Source of the DNA: Vibrio salilacus
GTDB lineage: Bacteria > Pseudomonadota > Gammaproteobacteria > Enterobacterales > Vibrionaceae
Direction of reading: 5' to 3'
DNA: 35,734 nucleotides
Assembly (NCBI RefSeq): GCF_002811245.1
Contig: NZ_NIVQ01000027.1
Location: forward strand, 1-35,734
Position numbers and translations under genes: made by a program. The notes beneath the pieces are model-generated. The model did no database searches, was not told where the DNA came from, and saw only the letters and a list, made by a program, of their open reading frames with translations. Below, in pieces: positions 17,996 to 26,645 of this stretch (its first letter is position 1; every line of letters begins with the position of its first letter).

Positions 17996-19027
17996 CTATA
18001 GTGGCTGGTTGGTTTGAACAACTAACTTGCCGAAGTTTTTCCCTTCAAGCAGACCGATAAAAGCCTGTGGTGCATTTTCTAGCCCTTCGACTAAATGCTC
18101 ACGGTAGTGGATTTTACCCTCTGCTAGCCATTGACCCATATCGTTGGCAAACTCGTTGTAACGATGTGCATAGTCATCAAAAATAATAAAGCCTTGCATC
18201 TTGATACGCTTAACGAGCAATTGTCCCATCAACATTGACAGTCGGTCAGGGCCTTCAGGTAGTGAGGTTGCATTGTATTGTGAGATAAGGCCACACAACG
18301 GAATTCGTGCGCTGGTGTTCAGCAGTGGCATCACAGCATCAAATACCTTACCACCGACGTTTTCAAAGTAGATATCGATGCCGTTGTCGCAGGCTTTCGC
18401 TAGTTGTTCGGCGAAATCGTCAGCTTTATGGTCGATACACTCATCGAAACCAAGTTGCTCTTTAGCAAAACGACATTTTTCTTCACCGCCAGCAATACCA
18501 ACGACACGGCAACCTTTAAGTTTACCAATTTGACCGACCATAGAGCCGACTGCGCCAGTTGCTGCGGCCACGACTAACGTTTCCCCTGCTTTTGGTTGGC
18601 CAATATCAAGTAGCCCCATGTAAGCGGTGAAACCAGGCATACCCATCACACCAAGTGCATACGATGGATGAGTTGGGGTCTTGCCTAATTTGATCAGACC
18701 TTCACCATTTGAAATACCGTAATCTTGCCAACCTGTGTAAGCAAGAACCCATTCTCCTGCTTCGAACTCTGGGTGATTAGAGGCTTCAACCTGACAGACG
18801 GTAGCGCCGACCATCACGTCATCAATGGCGACGGGTTCAGCATAAGATTTAGCATCACTCATACGGCCGCGCATGTAAGGGTCAAGTGATAGGTATACAC
18901 TGCGCAGCAGCATTTCACCTTCGCCAGGCGCTGGTTTGTCGCTGTTTTCGAGACGAAAATCGGTGTCTGTCGGTGCGCCTACAGGGCGTGAAGCAAGCAC
19001 AATGCGTCGATTAGTAGAGTTTGTCAT
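17996..19027 (-). CDS. curA: CurA-type NADPH-dependent alkenal/one oxidoreductase (MDR family)
   Basis: A 343-residue medium-chain reductase without zinc ligands. It reduces activated C=C bonds of alpha,beta-unsaturated carbonyls with NADPH. It tracks E. coli CurA (YncB) closely: ASRPVGAPT, SLDPYMRGRMSD (~46-58), GMPGFTAYMGLLDIGQPK (~128-146), the nucleotide-binding AAATGAVGSMVGQIGKLKG (~154-172), YFENVGGKVFDAV and GKNFGKLVV at the end. It has its own promoter region after the regulator's terminator, with a NemR-type palindrome ending 17 bases before the ATG. It forms a two-gene operon with the GST gene, consistent with electrophile detoxification. Confidence 0.9.
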   Translation of the reverse strand: MTNSTNRRIVLASRPVGAPTDTDFRLENSDKPAPGEGEMLLRSVYLSLDPYMRGRMSDAKSYAEPVAIDDVMVGATVCQVEASNHPEFEAGEWVLAYTGWQDYGISNGEGLIKLGKTPTHPSYALGVMGMPGFTAYMGLLDIGQPKAGETLVVAAATGAVGSMVGQIGKLKGCRVVGIAGGEEKCRFAKEQLGFDECIDHKADDFAEQLAKACDNGIDIYFENVGGKVFDAVMPLLNTSARIPLCGLISQYNATSLPEGPDRLSMLMGQLLVKRIKMQGFIIFDDYAHRYNEFANDMGQWLAEGKIHYREHLVEGLENAPQAFIGLLEGKNFGKLVVQTNQPL

Positions 19028-19043
19028 GGTTATTCCTCGTTAT

Positions 19044-19058
19044 TAGACCAGTCGTCTA
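19044..19058. promoter_or_regulatory. NemR-type operator in the curA promoter
   Basis: TAGACCAGTCGTCTA is a palindrome (TAGAC-N5-GTCTA) identical to the one ahead of the regulator gene. It resembles the TAGACC-N4-GGTCTA box bound by E. coli NemR. It sits 16-30 bases before the curA start, where a bound repressor would block transcription. A flanking AGACCA/TGGTCT pair (19046-19051, 19061-19066) may extend it. Confidence 0.75.
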
Positions 19059-19065
19059 GCATGGT

Positions 19066-19098
19066 CTTTAAAAAATCCCGTCAGTGTATTTGACGGGA
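19066..19098 (-). terminator. Intrinsic terminator of the nemR-like gene
   Basis: TCCCGTCA pairs with TGACGGGA around a 7-base loop; on the minus strand the stem is followed by TTTTTTAAA. It lies 5 bases after the regulator's stop, so curA depends on its own promoter. Confidence 0.8.
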
Positions 19099-19102
19099 GT
19101 TA

Positions 19103-19687
19103 TTAAGCGGTTAATAAACGTTTTGTTGCCACAAAACAGTGTTGTAAGTTGGTTTGATCTTGATTGAGTTTATTGAGCAAACTGGCACCCAACCATTGTT
19201 GATACAAGAGTCTTGCCGTCATCTCGGCATCAAGGGCTTGGATGGAACCGTCATTGACACCCACTTGTATGCTGGTGGCTAACTGACTGATGATTTTCTC
19301 TGCACCTTGCGCGAGCGTTATACGCATGGTGTCGGATAAATCCGAGACTTCGGCGCTTAACTTAACCACTAAGCACTTGTTGGCGTTACATACCCCATTT
19401 TCTATCTCAAGCCATTTTGAAAAATAGTCTAATACACGTATTAAGCCTGTGTCTTGCCCAGTATTGAGTACTGAATGAAGACGAGCGATATAGGTGCGGA
19501 AATACTCTTCAATTAATGCCTGACCAAACTGCTCTTTTGACTTGAAGTAGTGATAGAAAGAGCCTTTCGGTACATTGGCCGTTTTAAGTAGTTCAGATAA
19601 ACCAACCGCAGTAAAGCCCTTGGTCACCACTAACTGGTAACCAATGGCGAGTATGTGTTGGCGAGTGTCTTGAGTTTTTGCGTTCAT
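19103..19687 (-). CDS. nemR: NemR-like TetR-family redox/electrophile repressor
   Basis: A 194-residue TetR regulator very like E. coli NemR: VGLSELLKTANVPKGSFYHYFKSKEQFG in the DNA-binding domain (28-55) and CLVVKLSAEVSDLSDTMR in the ligand domain. C105 aligns with the reactive C106 of NemR, which senses hypochlorite, quinones and aldehydes; a second cysteine, C100, lies five residues before it. The gene has a palindromic operator just upstream (19708-19722), so it should repress itself, and an identical operator precedes curA. The orthology is inferred from sequence and site; the alkylation-sensing role is from the family. Confidence 0.85.
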   Translation of the reverse strand: MNAKTQDTRQHILAIGYQLVVTKGFTAVGLSELLKTANVPKGSFYHYFKSKEQFGQALIEEYFRTYIARLHSVLNTGQDTGLIRVLDYFSKWLEIENGVCNANKCLVVKLSAEVSDLSDTMRITLAQGAEKIISQLATSIQVGVNDGSIQALDAEMTARLLYQQWLGASLLNKLNQDQTNLQHCFVATKRLLTA

Positions 19688-19707
19688 GGCGAGACTATAA
19701 ATTAAAT

Positions 19708-19722
19708 TAGACCAGTCGTCTA
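19708..19722. promoter_or_regulatory. NemR-type operator ahead of its own gene
   Basis: TAGACCAGTCGTCTA, an exact 15-of-15 copy of the site before curA, ends 21 bases before the regulator's ATG. Two identical palindromes in two adjacent promoters support a shared repressor with autoregulation. Confidence 0.75.
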
Positions 19723-19762
19723 GTGGCTAAAAAAACAAACCAATGGGATGGTTAATCAAAAC

Positions 19763-19791
19763 ACCAAGCGATCGTTTAATGATCGCTTGGT
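19763..19791 (-). terminator. Terminator after yqfB
   Basis: ACCAAGCGATC pairs with GATCGCTTGGT, an 11-bp perfect stem with a 7-base loop. On the minus strand it is followed by GTTTTGATT. It lies 16 bases after the yqfB stop and ends the rhlE-yqfB transcript. Confidence 0.7.
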
Positions 19792-19806
19792 TGGTGAACT
19801 TGAACG

Positions 19807-20121
19807 TTAAATTAGCTCGTAGCTTATTTCAAATAATCTATCGGTATTTGGATAGATTTTACGGATCAACTGCTTGAGTTTTGCCAGTTCAATCGCTTCC
19901 TGCTCAGCGTGAAACTGATTGATATCATCATAGCGAAGGGGCTTTACCGACAAAATACGAATGTTACATACCTTTTGGTCGGTCTCTAAGGTATAGACTT
20001 CGACCGTGGTTCCGGGCACATAATGCGACTCCGATTCGTCTCGAATGGTAATGGTCTTTTGGCCAGAGGTGATTAACGGCGTCAAAAACTCAAAAAAAGT
20101 AATTTTGCTTGGTGCGCTCAT
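19807..20121 (-). CDS. yqfB: N4-acetylcytidine amidohydrolase (ASCH domain, YqfB)
   Basis: A 104-residue ASCH-domain enzyme that removes the acetyl group from N4-acetylcytidine (nucleoside salvage). It matches E. coli YqfB in length and key blocks: ITFFEF, SGQKTITIRDESESH with the likely catalytic K22 and T25, HAEQE near 71-75 with the acidic partner, and KKLIRKIYP-like LKQLIRKIYP. Its ATG overlaps the stop of rhlE by four bases, so it is translated with the helicase. That pairing suggests a link between RNA turnover and modified-nucleoside recycling (inference). Confidence 0.88.
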   Translation of the reverse strand: MSAPSKITFFEFLTPLITSGQKTITIRDESESHYVPGTTVEVYTLETDQKVCNIRILSVKPLRYDDINQFHAEQEAIELAKLKQLIRKIYPNTDRLFEISYELI

Positions 20122-21317
20122 GATTCCTCCTGGTTTTGACGTTTGCTTTTGGGAACGTAATTAAGCACGGAAACCGGAATGGGTTTACGCGGCTCAAACC
20201 CTTCTATTTCACGGCGTTCAATCAAATGACCTAGACGACTTTCAATCATGCACAGGTTTTTGAAATTATCTTTAGACACAAATGAGATGGCCTCACCACT
20301 GGCATCGGCGCGGCCAGTACGACCAATCCGGTGAACGTATTCATCCGCTGGGAAAGGAAGATCGTAATTGATGACACGTGATAACCCTTCGATGTCGATA
20401 CCACGAGCACCAACCCCAGTTGCAATCATATATTGGATTTTTCCTGCTTTGAAGTCGGCCAATAACTGTGAACGTACTGCTTGGCTACGACCGCTGTGGA
20501 ATGCTTCTGCAACAATGCCACGCTTCTCTAACTGAGCAGCCAGTTTTGCTGCACCATGTTTGGTCTCAATAAAAATAAGCGCTTGATCCCAGTCATGAGT
20601 TTTAATCATATGGCTGAGCAGTGAAGACTTTTGATCTTTATCGACGGTGATAAGCCATTGCTCAATGTTTTTCTTTGAAGCTTGATTGGCCGCAATTGAG
20701 ATTTCGTAAGGGTCGTGGACTGCACTTTTAGCGAGATCGCGAACTTTATTCGATAACGTCGCAGAGAACAGCAAATTCTGGATGTCAGTTGGTAATCGAT
20801 CCAACACTTTATTGATGTCATCGATAAAGCCCATATCCAACATACGATCGGCTTCATCAAGCACTAATATTTCGACTTCATCAAAATGCAGCGCTCGCTT
20901 GCCATACAAGTCGAGCAGTCGACCCGGAGTGGCGACTAAAATATCAACGCCTTCGATCAAGGCTTGTTTTTGTGCTTTTTCATCAACGCCACCGTACATC
21001 GCCAATGAGGTTAACGGCAGATGCTGCCCGTACTCTTGCACTTTCTGTTCAACTTGTACCGCCAGTTCGCGAGTGGGTACCAGAATAAGCGCACGAATGC
21101 GTTTTTTGCGCTGAGTTTCGCCTTGGCTTAGCTTCTCCAAGATAGGCAAGACAAAGCTCGCGGTTTTACCGGTTCCTGTTTGCGCCGCTGCGATTAGGTC
21201 TTCTCCTTTGAGAATAACGGGAATCGCTTGGTTCTGAATGGAGGTCGGTTTTGGGTAGCCAAGCTGGGAAATAGCGTCGACAATAGGTTGGCTGAGGCCA
21301 AGTTTTGCGAATGACAT
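20118..21317 (-). CDS. rhlE: DEAD-box RNA helicase RhlE
   Basis: An ATP-dependent RNA helicase of 399 residues from the ATG at 21317 (MSFAKLGLSQPIVDAI). An in-frame upstream start at 21356 would add 13 residues that do not fit the family. Motifs in order: Q-motif (PTSIQNQAIP), I (AAQTGTGKT), Ia (PTRELAVQ), GG (YGGV), Ib (TPGR), II (DEAD), III (SAT), then in RecA domain 2 IV (LIFIETK), V (ATGVGARGIDI) and VI (HRIGRTGR). The tail after ~370 is short and basic, as in RhlE. It is the first gene of a two-gene operon with yqfB. RhlE helps ribosome assembly and RNA decay. Confidence 0.93.
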   Translation of the reverse strand: MSFAKLGLSQPIVDAISQLGYPKPTSIQNQAIPVILKGEDLIAAAQTGTGKTASFVLPILEKLSQGETQRKKRIRALILVPTRELAVQVEQKVQEYGQHLPLTSLAMYGGVDEKAQKQALIEGVDILVATPGRLLDLYGKRALHFDEVEILVLDEADRMLDMGFIDDINKVLDRLPTDIQNLLFSATLSNKVRDLAKSAVHDPYEISIAANQASKKNIEQWLITVDKDQKSSLLSHMIKTHDWDQALIFIETKHGAAKLAAQLEKRGIVAEAFHSGRSQAVRSQLLADFKAGKIQYMIATGVGARGIDIEGLSRVINYDLPFPADEYVHRIGRTGRADASGEAISFVSKDNFKNLCMIESRLGHLIERREIEGFEPRKPIPVSVLNYVPKSKRQNQEES

Positions 21318-21477
21318 GATTACACTCTGGATCTTGATAGTGACGAGGGCAAACAACGCCCTTAATTGATCTAGAGTGTAGCATGACGGTGATGAAAATC
21401 AGCAGGTTTGTTTAGGTTAAGGACATGCCGAGTTATCAACATCTAAGCATTGATTTACGTCTAATGACACGGCTTTG

Positions 21478-23169
21478 TTAAAACGCGGAATCCACTTGAA
21501 ATGTCATCCGTTCTTTGCTGTAGGGGTGATCCAGCTCTAGTCGTTCGGCGTGCAGATGCAAACGATCGGCTTTTTCACCATATAGGGTATCCCCAACCAT
21601 GGGCGTCGCCAGTCCTAAATGATGTGCGCAGTGAACACGCAATTGGTGGGTACGGCCCGTTTTGGGATACAGATAAAGTTTGGTGCGATTTTGTTGCTGT
21701 TCAATGGTCTGCCACGAAGTTTGGGCAGGTTTACCGTGTTCAAAACACACCAGTTGACGAGGTCTGTCAATCGGGTCGCCACGCATCGGCAAATGGATTT
21801 CGCCTTCTCTGTGTTCTAGCGTCCCTTCAAGGAGAGCGACATAACGTTTTTCAACACTGCGAGACATAAATTGCTGTTGTAAGCTTTTGTTGGCACGCTT
21901 GGTGAGTGCAAACACCAACAGCCCCGAGGTCGCCATATCGAGGCGATGAATAACAAACGGCCCTTCAACGTCTGGGTAACGCGCTTGCAAGCGAGTATAG
22001 GCCGAGTCGTTGATCACCTTGCCCGGAACAGAAAGCAGCCCAGAAGGTTTGTTGACGACCACGATGGCCTCGTCTTGGTAGATGATCTCGAGCTCTTTGT
22101 CTTGCGCCCAGTTCTCTTCTAAAGGATTATCGTCGACGTTAAGCCCTTTCAGCATATGACCCAATATTGGCTGACATTTACTGTTACACGAAGGATAAAA
22201 CTTTCCGTGTTGTCGAATTTCTGACTTAGGTGATGCCCCCCACCAAAACTCAGCGATGGCAAGCGGCTTAAAGCCATGCTTGAAGGCAAAATGAAGCAGT
22301 TTAGGTGCCGCGCATTCACCAGCGCCTGCTGGAGGGGTAGGCGAATTGGTGTTTGCAAAAATGGCTTTCAGTGATTGATGCTTGCCAAGTGCATTTAAGA
22401 AACGATACTGATCGAACAGTTTATTTTGTAGTAGGTTCGAAAGCGTTGCGCGCTGATTTTTAAACGCTGAAAGCTTTGTGTCGAGTTTATCGAATTCATG
22501 TTGTATTTGAGCAATTTTTTGTTCCCACTCAAGCTTTAAGTACTTCAGCGAATTTTTATCGGCCACGCTTTGCTTACTGAGTTCAACATTGAACTCAGTA
22601 AAGGCTTGTGGGGTCATGTGCTGTTGCGCTTTTTGCCGCTGTGCCTTACGTGTTGCTCGTGCGTTGATCATCTGCTCTCGAAGTTGAGACTCCTCAATCG
22701 CATATTGTTGCTGTAGGGTACTTAACGCCTGTTTAAGTCGCGCTAATTCGAGACTGGTTTCTAGCTGGTTAACCTTATGATTCAATTCGGTGATCTCGGC
22801 CAGCTCGCGGCAAAAAAAACTTTGTTCAGTGAGCATGTCAAACACTGGTGGAACGAATCCGGGTAATAGGTTTTTGTCGGCGACTTTACCAGAAAATGCA
22901 GCCAAAAAGCCTATTTCACCTTGGGGGCTTTCAACCAGTAATACACCGAACATTTTGCCACTTGCTGACGCGTCACTCGATAGGCCGAAATTATGCTGCC
23001 ACTTTTGTTGCTGTCGCAGGTAATCTTGCAATTGTTTCGCTGCCTCAACGCACAAGGGATGTGGTTGATAGTAAAACGGATAGGTAAACTTTTCTGGCAG
23101 TGAATAAGATTCTATCGATGTGTTAAAACGGTTAAATAAGCGGTCTGGATGGTGCATCGGGTCATTCAT
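21478..23169 (-). CDS. Long RluA-family RNA pseudouridine synthase
   Basis: A 563-residue protein whose C-terminal ~220 residues are a RluA-type pseudouridine synthase. Catalytic aspartate D411 lies in HRLDMATSGLLVFALT, with IVVNKPSGLLSVPG before it and YPKTGRTHQLRVH after it. The N-terminal ~340 residues are unusual for RluA proteins: a domain with FGVLLVESPQGEIGFLAAFSG, a long coiled coil (~125-250, rich in Gln, Lys and Glu), and a CAAPKLLHFAFKHGFKPLAIAEFWWG segment with a CNSKC pair, resembling a small zinc-type motif. Enzymes of this long form occur in Vibrio and Shewanella; the RNA target is not known to me. The ATG has no Shine-Dalgarno sequence and is abutted by a hairpin. Confidence 0.85.
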   Translation of the reverse strand: MNDPMHHPDRLFNRFNTSIESYSLPEKFTYPFYYQPHPLCVEAAKQLQDYLRQQQKWQHNFGLSSDASASGKMFGVLLVESPQGEIGFLAAFSGKVADKNLLPGFVPPVFDMLTEQSFFCRELAEITELNHKVNQLETSLELARLKQALSTLQQQYAIEESQLREQMINARATRKAQRQKAQQHMTPQAFTEFNVELSKQSVADKNSLKYLKLEWEQKIAQIQHEFDKLDTKLSAFKNQRATLSNLLQNKLFDQYRFLNALGKHQSLKAIFANTNSPTPPAGAGECAAPKLLHFAFKHGFKPLAIAEFWWGASPKSEIRQHGKFYPSCNSKCQPILGHMLKGLNVDDNPLEENWAQDKELEIIYQDEAIVVVNKPSGLLSVPGKVINDSAYTRLQARYPDVEGPFVIHRLDMATSGLLVFALTKRANKSLQQQFMSRSVEKRYVALLEGTLEHREGEIHLPMRGDPIDRPRQLVCFEHGKPAQTSWQTIEQQQNRTKLYLYPKTGRTHQLRVHCAHHLGLATPMVGDTLYGEKADRLHLHAERLELDHPYSKERMTFQVDSAF

Positions 23170-23217
23170 AAACAGGTAAACTCAACAAAGCGTGATTTTA
23201 CCTGTTTAGCGGTGGAT
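23170..23217 (-). promoter_or_regulatory. 11-bp hairpin directly in front of the pseudouridine synthase start
   Basis: AAACAGGTAAA (23170-23180) is fully complementary to TTTACCTGTTT (23207-23217), with a 26-base loop. On the minus strand the downstream arm ends at the base before ATG (23169). No purine-rich ribosome site is present, so folding would hide or present the start codon. This could be a translational control element. Confidence 0.45.
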
Positions 23218-23230
23218 TACTAGCGAAGCT

Positions 23231-23311
23231 TTAAATCATCGGTAGTGTCGAGCCAACCAGAAGTAACGCCAAATACGCAAGGTAAATCAATCTGAGGTAT
23301 TTCAATATCAT
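23231..23311 (-). CDS. Possible 26-residue hydrophobic microprotein
   Basis: ATG at 23311 to TAA at 23231 encodes MILKYLRLIYLAYLALLLVG and six more residues. It is a single likely membrane helix with a basic N-terminus, the composition typical of bacterial membrane microproteins. No good ribosome site is visible before it. The rest of the 312-base gap (23170-23481) holds the pseudouridine synthase hairpin and the presumed promoter of the chemotaxis gene. This is only a candidate. Confidence 0.25.
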   Translation of the reverse strand: MILKYLRLIYLAYLALLLVGSTLPMI

Positions 23312-23481
23312 ATTAACAATTTTATGAATTGATTGCATAATTGGGTTTCAGTATCCTAGTTATGCCTAAGTCTTATCCCTCTTCTTGGAAAAACGTATCG
23401 AGTTTTGAGAGAGTGAGACTCCTTTTGGTTAGATCGTCTTGAAATAGAGCCGCTTGTTTTATCGCCGGCTAATACAACGTC

Positions 23482-25125
23482 ATGAGAACAAAAATAATGA
23501 ATATTTCCCTGAAAAACTTGTCTATTCGAGCACAGGTATTGTTGCCTGTCCTATTTACCACGCTCACACTCGTCGTCGCATTATGGGTAACGAAAGCGAA
23601 TCTTGATCATGAGCAACAAGCGGTAAAAAGTAACACTGACGCTTTAGTGTTATACAAAGATATTTTGGCCGATATTGATGATCAGGTATACCCGTTGCGT
23701 ATCAGCGCAGTCTATGCGATTTACGACTCATCAAGACGTAAGCAGTTCGTTGATGAATTGAAAACAACGCTAAGCAGTATTAATAAAGATCTTGATCTTA
23801 TGGCCAATAACGCTGAGTTTCGTCAAGACGTTAACGTAACGCGCAGTGTCATTGAAAACTACATTCAATTTTCCCATCGAGCGGTTGAAACATTATCTCG
23901 CCGCGATCTTGGTCAAGTGACCGATCAGGAATACAACCGTTTCATCAGTCAATATCGTCAGTCGGGTATCGAGATGATCGCAGCGCTCAACGCACTTTCG
24001 GTTAAAGTGAACGATTACGCGGCGAATACCATGGCTCGCAGTGACGCGCAAAACACCAAAGTTAAAACGACCGCGATGATATTGGTGCTGGTGGTATTGT
24101 TTATCTCTTTGATGGTGGCTTGGATCTTGTCTGGACTTATCGTCAACCCAATTTTTGCGTTGCAAGAAGTGATGCGTAAGCTGGCACAAGGAGATCTCTC
24201 TATTCGTGCCAATGTTGAGGGGCAAAATGAAATTTCCAAATTGGGTCAAGATGTCAACCTGACGACACAACAGCTCCACACCACGGTTGAAGAGCTGAGC
24301 CGAATCAGTGAAGAAGTGGCCTCGGCCTCAACCGAGTTGGCCGCAGTAATGACGCAAGCCCAAGTTAACGCGCAGCAAGAATTAGCTGAAATTGAGCAAG
24401 TCGCCTCGGCGGTGAACGAGCTATCGAGTACCGCTGATAACGTGAGTGATAATGCTCAAATTGCTGATTCAACTGCTCGTGAGGCCGATCAGCTTGCTCA
24501 GTCAGGTTTGAATATTTTTGAAGAAAGCAAACAAACCAGTGTGCAGATGGGCAATGCCTTGAATGAGGCGGCGCAAGTTGTGATGAATCTAAAACAGCAA
24601 TCAGAGCAGATTAGTGATGTGATTGAAGTTATTCGCAGTGTCTCTGAACAGACCAACCTACTTGCATTGAACGCCGCTATTGAGGCCGCGCGTGCAGGTG
24701 AATCGGGGCGTGGTTTTGCCGTTGTCGCCGATGAAGTGCGTATGCTTGCGGCGCGCACGCAAGAATCGACAGGTGAAATCCAGACCATCATTGAAGATCT
24801 GCAAAAACAGTCAGGTTGCGCTAACGACAGTATGCAGGTGAGCTTAGACGTTCTAGCTAAGAACAATCAGCTTGCAGAGCAGACTAATAGTGCGTTACTG
24901 GGGATTACTGAATCGGTAGCCAACATTAATGATGCCAATACGCAGGTCGCGACAGCGGCCGAGCAGCAATCCCAAGTGACGCAAGATATTAACCGTAACG
25001 TTGTTAATATGTCAGAACTGGTCAATCAAAACGTATCTGGTATTTGCCAAAGTGCCAGTGCGAGCCAAGAGCTATCGACTCTGGCTGAAAAGCAAAAATC
25101 ACAACTGGCGTTCTTTAAGCTGTAA
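23482..25125 (+). CDS. Methyl-accepting chemotaxis protein
   Basis: A 547-residue chemoreceptor. TM1 ~20-38, four-helix-bundle type periplasmic sensor ~39-195 (HBM/4HB-like, all helical), TM2 ~200-222, HAMP ~223-275, then the cytoplasmic signalling coiled coil. The conserved tip [20 protein letters not shown] and [12 protein letters not shown] lies around 390-423. Gln/Glu-rich methylation helices flank it. There is no C-terminal CheR-binding pentapeptide: the chain ends QLAFFKL. A second ATG five codons in (23497) is an alternative start; neither has a strong ribosome site. It is monocistronic with a strong terminator. Ligand unknown. Confidence 0.93.
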   Translation: MRTKIMNISLKNLSIRAQVLLPVLFTTLTLVVALWVTKANLDHEQQAVKSNTDALVLYKDILADIDDQVYPLRISAVYAIYDSSRRKQFVDELKTTLSSINKDLDLMANNAEFRQDVNVTRSVIENYIQFSHRAVETLSRRDLGQVTDQEYNRFISQYRQSGIEMIAALNALSVKVNDYAANTMARSDAQNTKVKTTAMILVLVVLFISLMVAWILSGLIVNPIFALQEVMRKLAQGDLSIRANVEGQNEISKLGQDVNLTTQQLHTTVEELSRISEEVASASTELAAVMTQAQVNAQQELAEIEQVASAVNELSSTADNVSDNAQIADSTAREADQLAQSGLNIFEESKQTSVQMGNALNEAAQVVMNLKQQSEQISDVIEVIRSVSEQTNLLALNAAIEAARAGESGRGFAVVADEVRMLAARTQESTGEIQTIIEDLQKQSGCANDSMQVSLDVLAKNNQLAEQTNSALLGITESVANINDANTQVATAAEQQSQVTQDINRNVVNMSELVNQNVSGICQSASASQELSTLAEKQKSQLAFFKL

Positions 25126-25141
25126 TCTAAGCTTATTAGAT

Positions 25142-25169
25142 AAAAAGCAGCGTCAATCGCTGCTTTTTT
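25142..25169 (+). terminator. Intrinsic terminator after the chemoreceptor gene
   Basis: AAAAAGCAGCG and CGCTGCTTTTTT form a strong stem with loop TCAAT and a run of T, 17 bases after the stop codon. Confidence 0.93.
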
Positions 25170-25290
25170 GTTTATTTATCTCATTTAAAAACCGATAAAA
25201 ATCATGATTAAGTGATGCTTTGGCTCACAGATACTCACTTTAGTCATTGAATAGGTCAAATAGACGTCAGCAGTCAAATCGTGAAAGGGT

Positions 25291-25306
25291 GCGCAAACGC
25301 TTGCTA
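25291..25306. promoter_or_regulatory. PurR-like operator upstream of guaC
   Basis: GCGCAAACGCTTGCTA matches the PurR consensus ACGCAAACGTTTGCGT at 12 of 16 positions, including the central CGCAAACG. It lies ~270 bases before the guaC start in a gap with no other gene. Purine-dependent repression of guaC would be logical. Binding is not shown. Confidence 0.55.
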
Positions 25307-25455
25307 AAATATACGGTAAGTAATTGTTTATTATCTTTTTAGTGAGGTTTAATCAGGAAGGGGGCGTTGTGTAGGTATGCAACTTAACCGAACTGTAGCA
25401 TAAAAAAATGAGGAATATCAGTCTTGCGAGAATTAAATTGCGACCTATAATGCTG

Positions 25456-25490
25456 AAAACCGGAGCGTCTGCCAACGCTCCGGTTTTTTT
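25456..25490 (+). terminator. Intrinsic terminator in the guaC leader (possible attenuator)
   Basis: AAAACCGGAGCG pairs with CGCTCCGGTTTT, 12 bp with an 8-base loop, followed by TTTTTTT. No plus-strand gene lies between the chemoreceptor terminator and this point, so it sits inside the guaC leader if the promoter is near the PurR-like box. That makes attenuation a candidate mechanism. Alternatively the promoter lies downstream and this is a spacer terminator. Confidence 0.65.
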
Positions 25491-25524
25491 GTGTCCGAAA
25501 CTCAGTAAAGCGTCTGCCAACGCT
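25464..25524 (+). repeat. Direct repeat in the guaC leader
   Basis: AGCGTCTGCCAACGCT occurs twice, at 25464-25479 (loop and inner stem of the terminator) and 25509-25524, 45 bases apart. Each copy can form its own AGCG/CGCT mini-hairpin, and the two can exchange partners. No gene is called here: the minus-strand frame over 25353-25544 is low-complexity and arises from the repeat. Confidence 0.7.
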
Positions 25525-25574
25525 GACTGAAAACGCACCGACACTCCGATTTTTACCAGAAAGGAACTGTATTA

Positions 25575-26618
25575 ATGCGTATCGAACAAGAACTTAAGTT
25601 AGGCTTCAAAGACGTGCTATTTCGCCCTAAGCGATCAACGTTAAAAAGTCGCTCTCAAGTTGAATTAACCCGCGATATTACCTTCAAGCATAGCGGGCGT
25701 CAATGGTCAGGGACCCCCGTAATCGCCGCTAATATGGATTCAGTCGGTAGTTTTGAAATGGCGCGAGCACTTGCAGAGCATGATGTCATGACGGCCGTGC
25801 ATAAGCATTATACCGTTGAAGATTGGGCCGAGTTTGTTAAAGGGGCCGACAGCGCGACGCTAAAGCATGTGATGGTCTCAACGGGTACGTCTGAAGCGGA
25901 TTTTCAGAAAACCCAAGATATTATGGCGCTAAGTGATGAGCTGATCTTTATCTGTATCGACATTGCTAACGGTTACTCGGAGCACCTTGTTGAGTATGTA
26001 GAAAAAGTTCGTGCGGCGTTCCCTGATAAGGTCATTTCAGCGGGCAATGTCGTGACAGGGGATATGTGTGAAGAGCTTATCCTTGCGGGCGCCGATATCG
26101 TCAAAGTCGGTATCGGCCCAGGGTCGGTTTGTACCACGCGAGTCAAAACTGGTGTCGGTTATCCGCAGCTTTCAGCAATCATTGAATGTGGTGATGCGGC
26201 GCATGGCCTTGGCGGTATGATCATTGGTGATGGTGGCTGTTCTTGTGCTGGCGATGTAGCTAAAGCATTTGGTGGTGGCGCTGATTTCGTTATGCTTGGC
26301 GGTATGCTTGCTGGCCACGAAGAAGCGGGCGGCGAACGTATCGAAAAGGATGGACAAACGTTCATGAAGTTCTACGGCATGTCTTCTGAGTCAGCCATGG
26401 CGAAGCACTCTGGTGGTGTGGCTAAGTACCGCGCAGCTGAAGGAAAAACCGTACTATTGCCATTCCGTGGTAGCGTTCATGACACGATCTCTGACATCCT
26501 CGGCGGTGTCCGCTCAACGTGTACCTACGTAGGCGCAGCAAAGCTTAAAGAGCTAACTAAGCGTACGACTTTTATCCGCGTACAAGAGCAAGAGAACAAC
26601 GTATTCGGTAAAGAGTAA
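25575..26618 (+). CDS. guaC: GMP reductase
   Basis: Converts GMP to IMP and ammonia with NADPH, in purine salvage in the cytoplasm. The 347-residue protein is collinear with E. coli Gua[40 protein letters not shown] with the catalytic C186, [20 protein letters not shown], and the flap YGMSSE(SAMAKH). A good ribosome site (AAGGAA) precedes the ATG. Nothing is missing. The gene is transcribed alone behind a long leader with a PurR-like box and an intrinsic terminator. Its 3' end is a known attachment site for Tn7-like, CRISPR-associated transposons, and one such end begins 20 bases after its stop codon here. Confidence 0.97.
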   Translation: MRIEQELKLGFKDVLFRPKRSTLKSRSQVELTRDITFKHSGRQWSGTPVIAANMDSVGSFEMARALAEHDVMTAVHKHYTVEDWAEFVKGADSATLKHVMVSTGTSEADFQKTQDIMALSDELIFICIDIANGYSEHLVEYVEKVRAAFPDKVISAGNVVTGDMCEELILAGADIVKVGIGPGSVCTTRVKTGVGYPQLSAIIECGDAAHGLGGMIIGDGGCSCAGDVAKAFGGGADFVMLGGMLAGHEEAGGERIEKDGQTFMKFYGMSSESAMAKHSGGVAKYRAAEGKTVLLPFRGSVHDTISDILGGVRSTCTYVGAAKLKELTKRTTFIRVQEQENNVFGKE

Positions 26619-26645
26619 TTTGATAACTGTTCGGAAATTGTAAAT

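Noticed and set aside
25353..25544. Minus-strand 63-residue frame as a gene
   Set aside because: It runs through the guaC leader terminator and its repeat (giving a repeated ALADA), has no family resemblance, and overlaps likely regulatory DNA.
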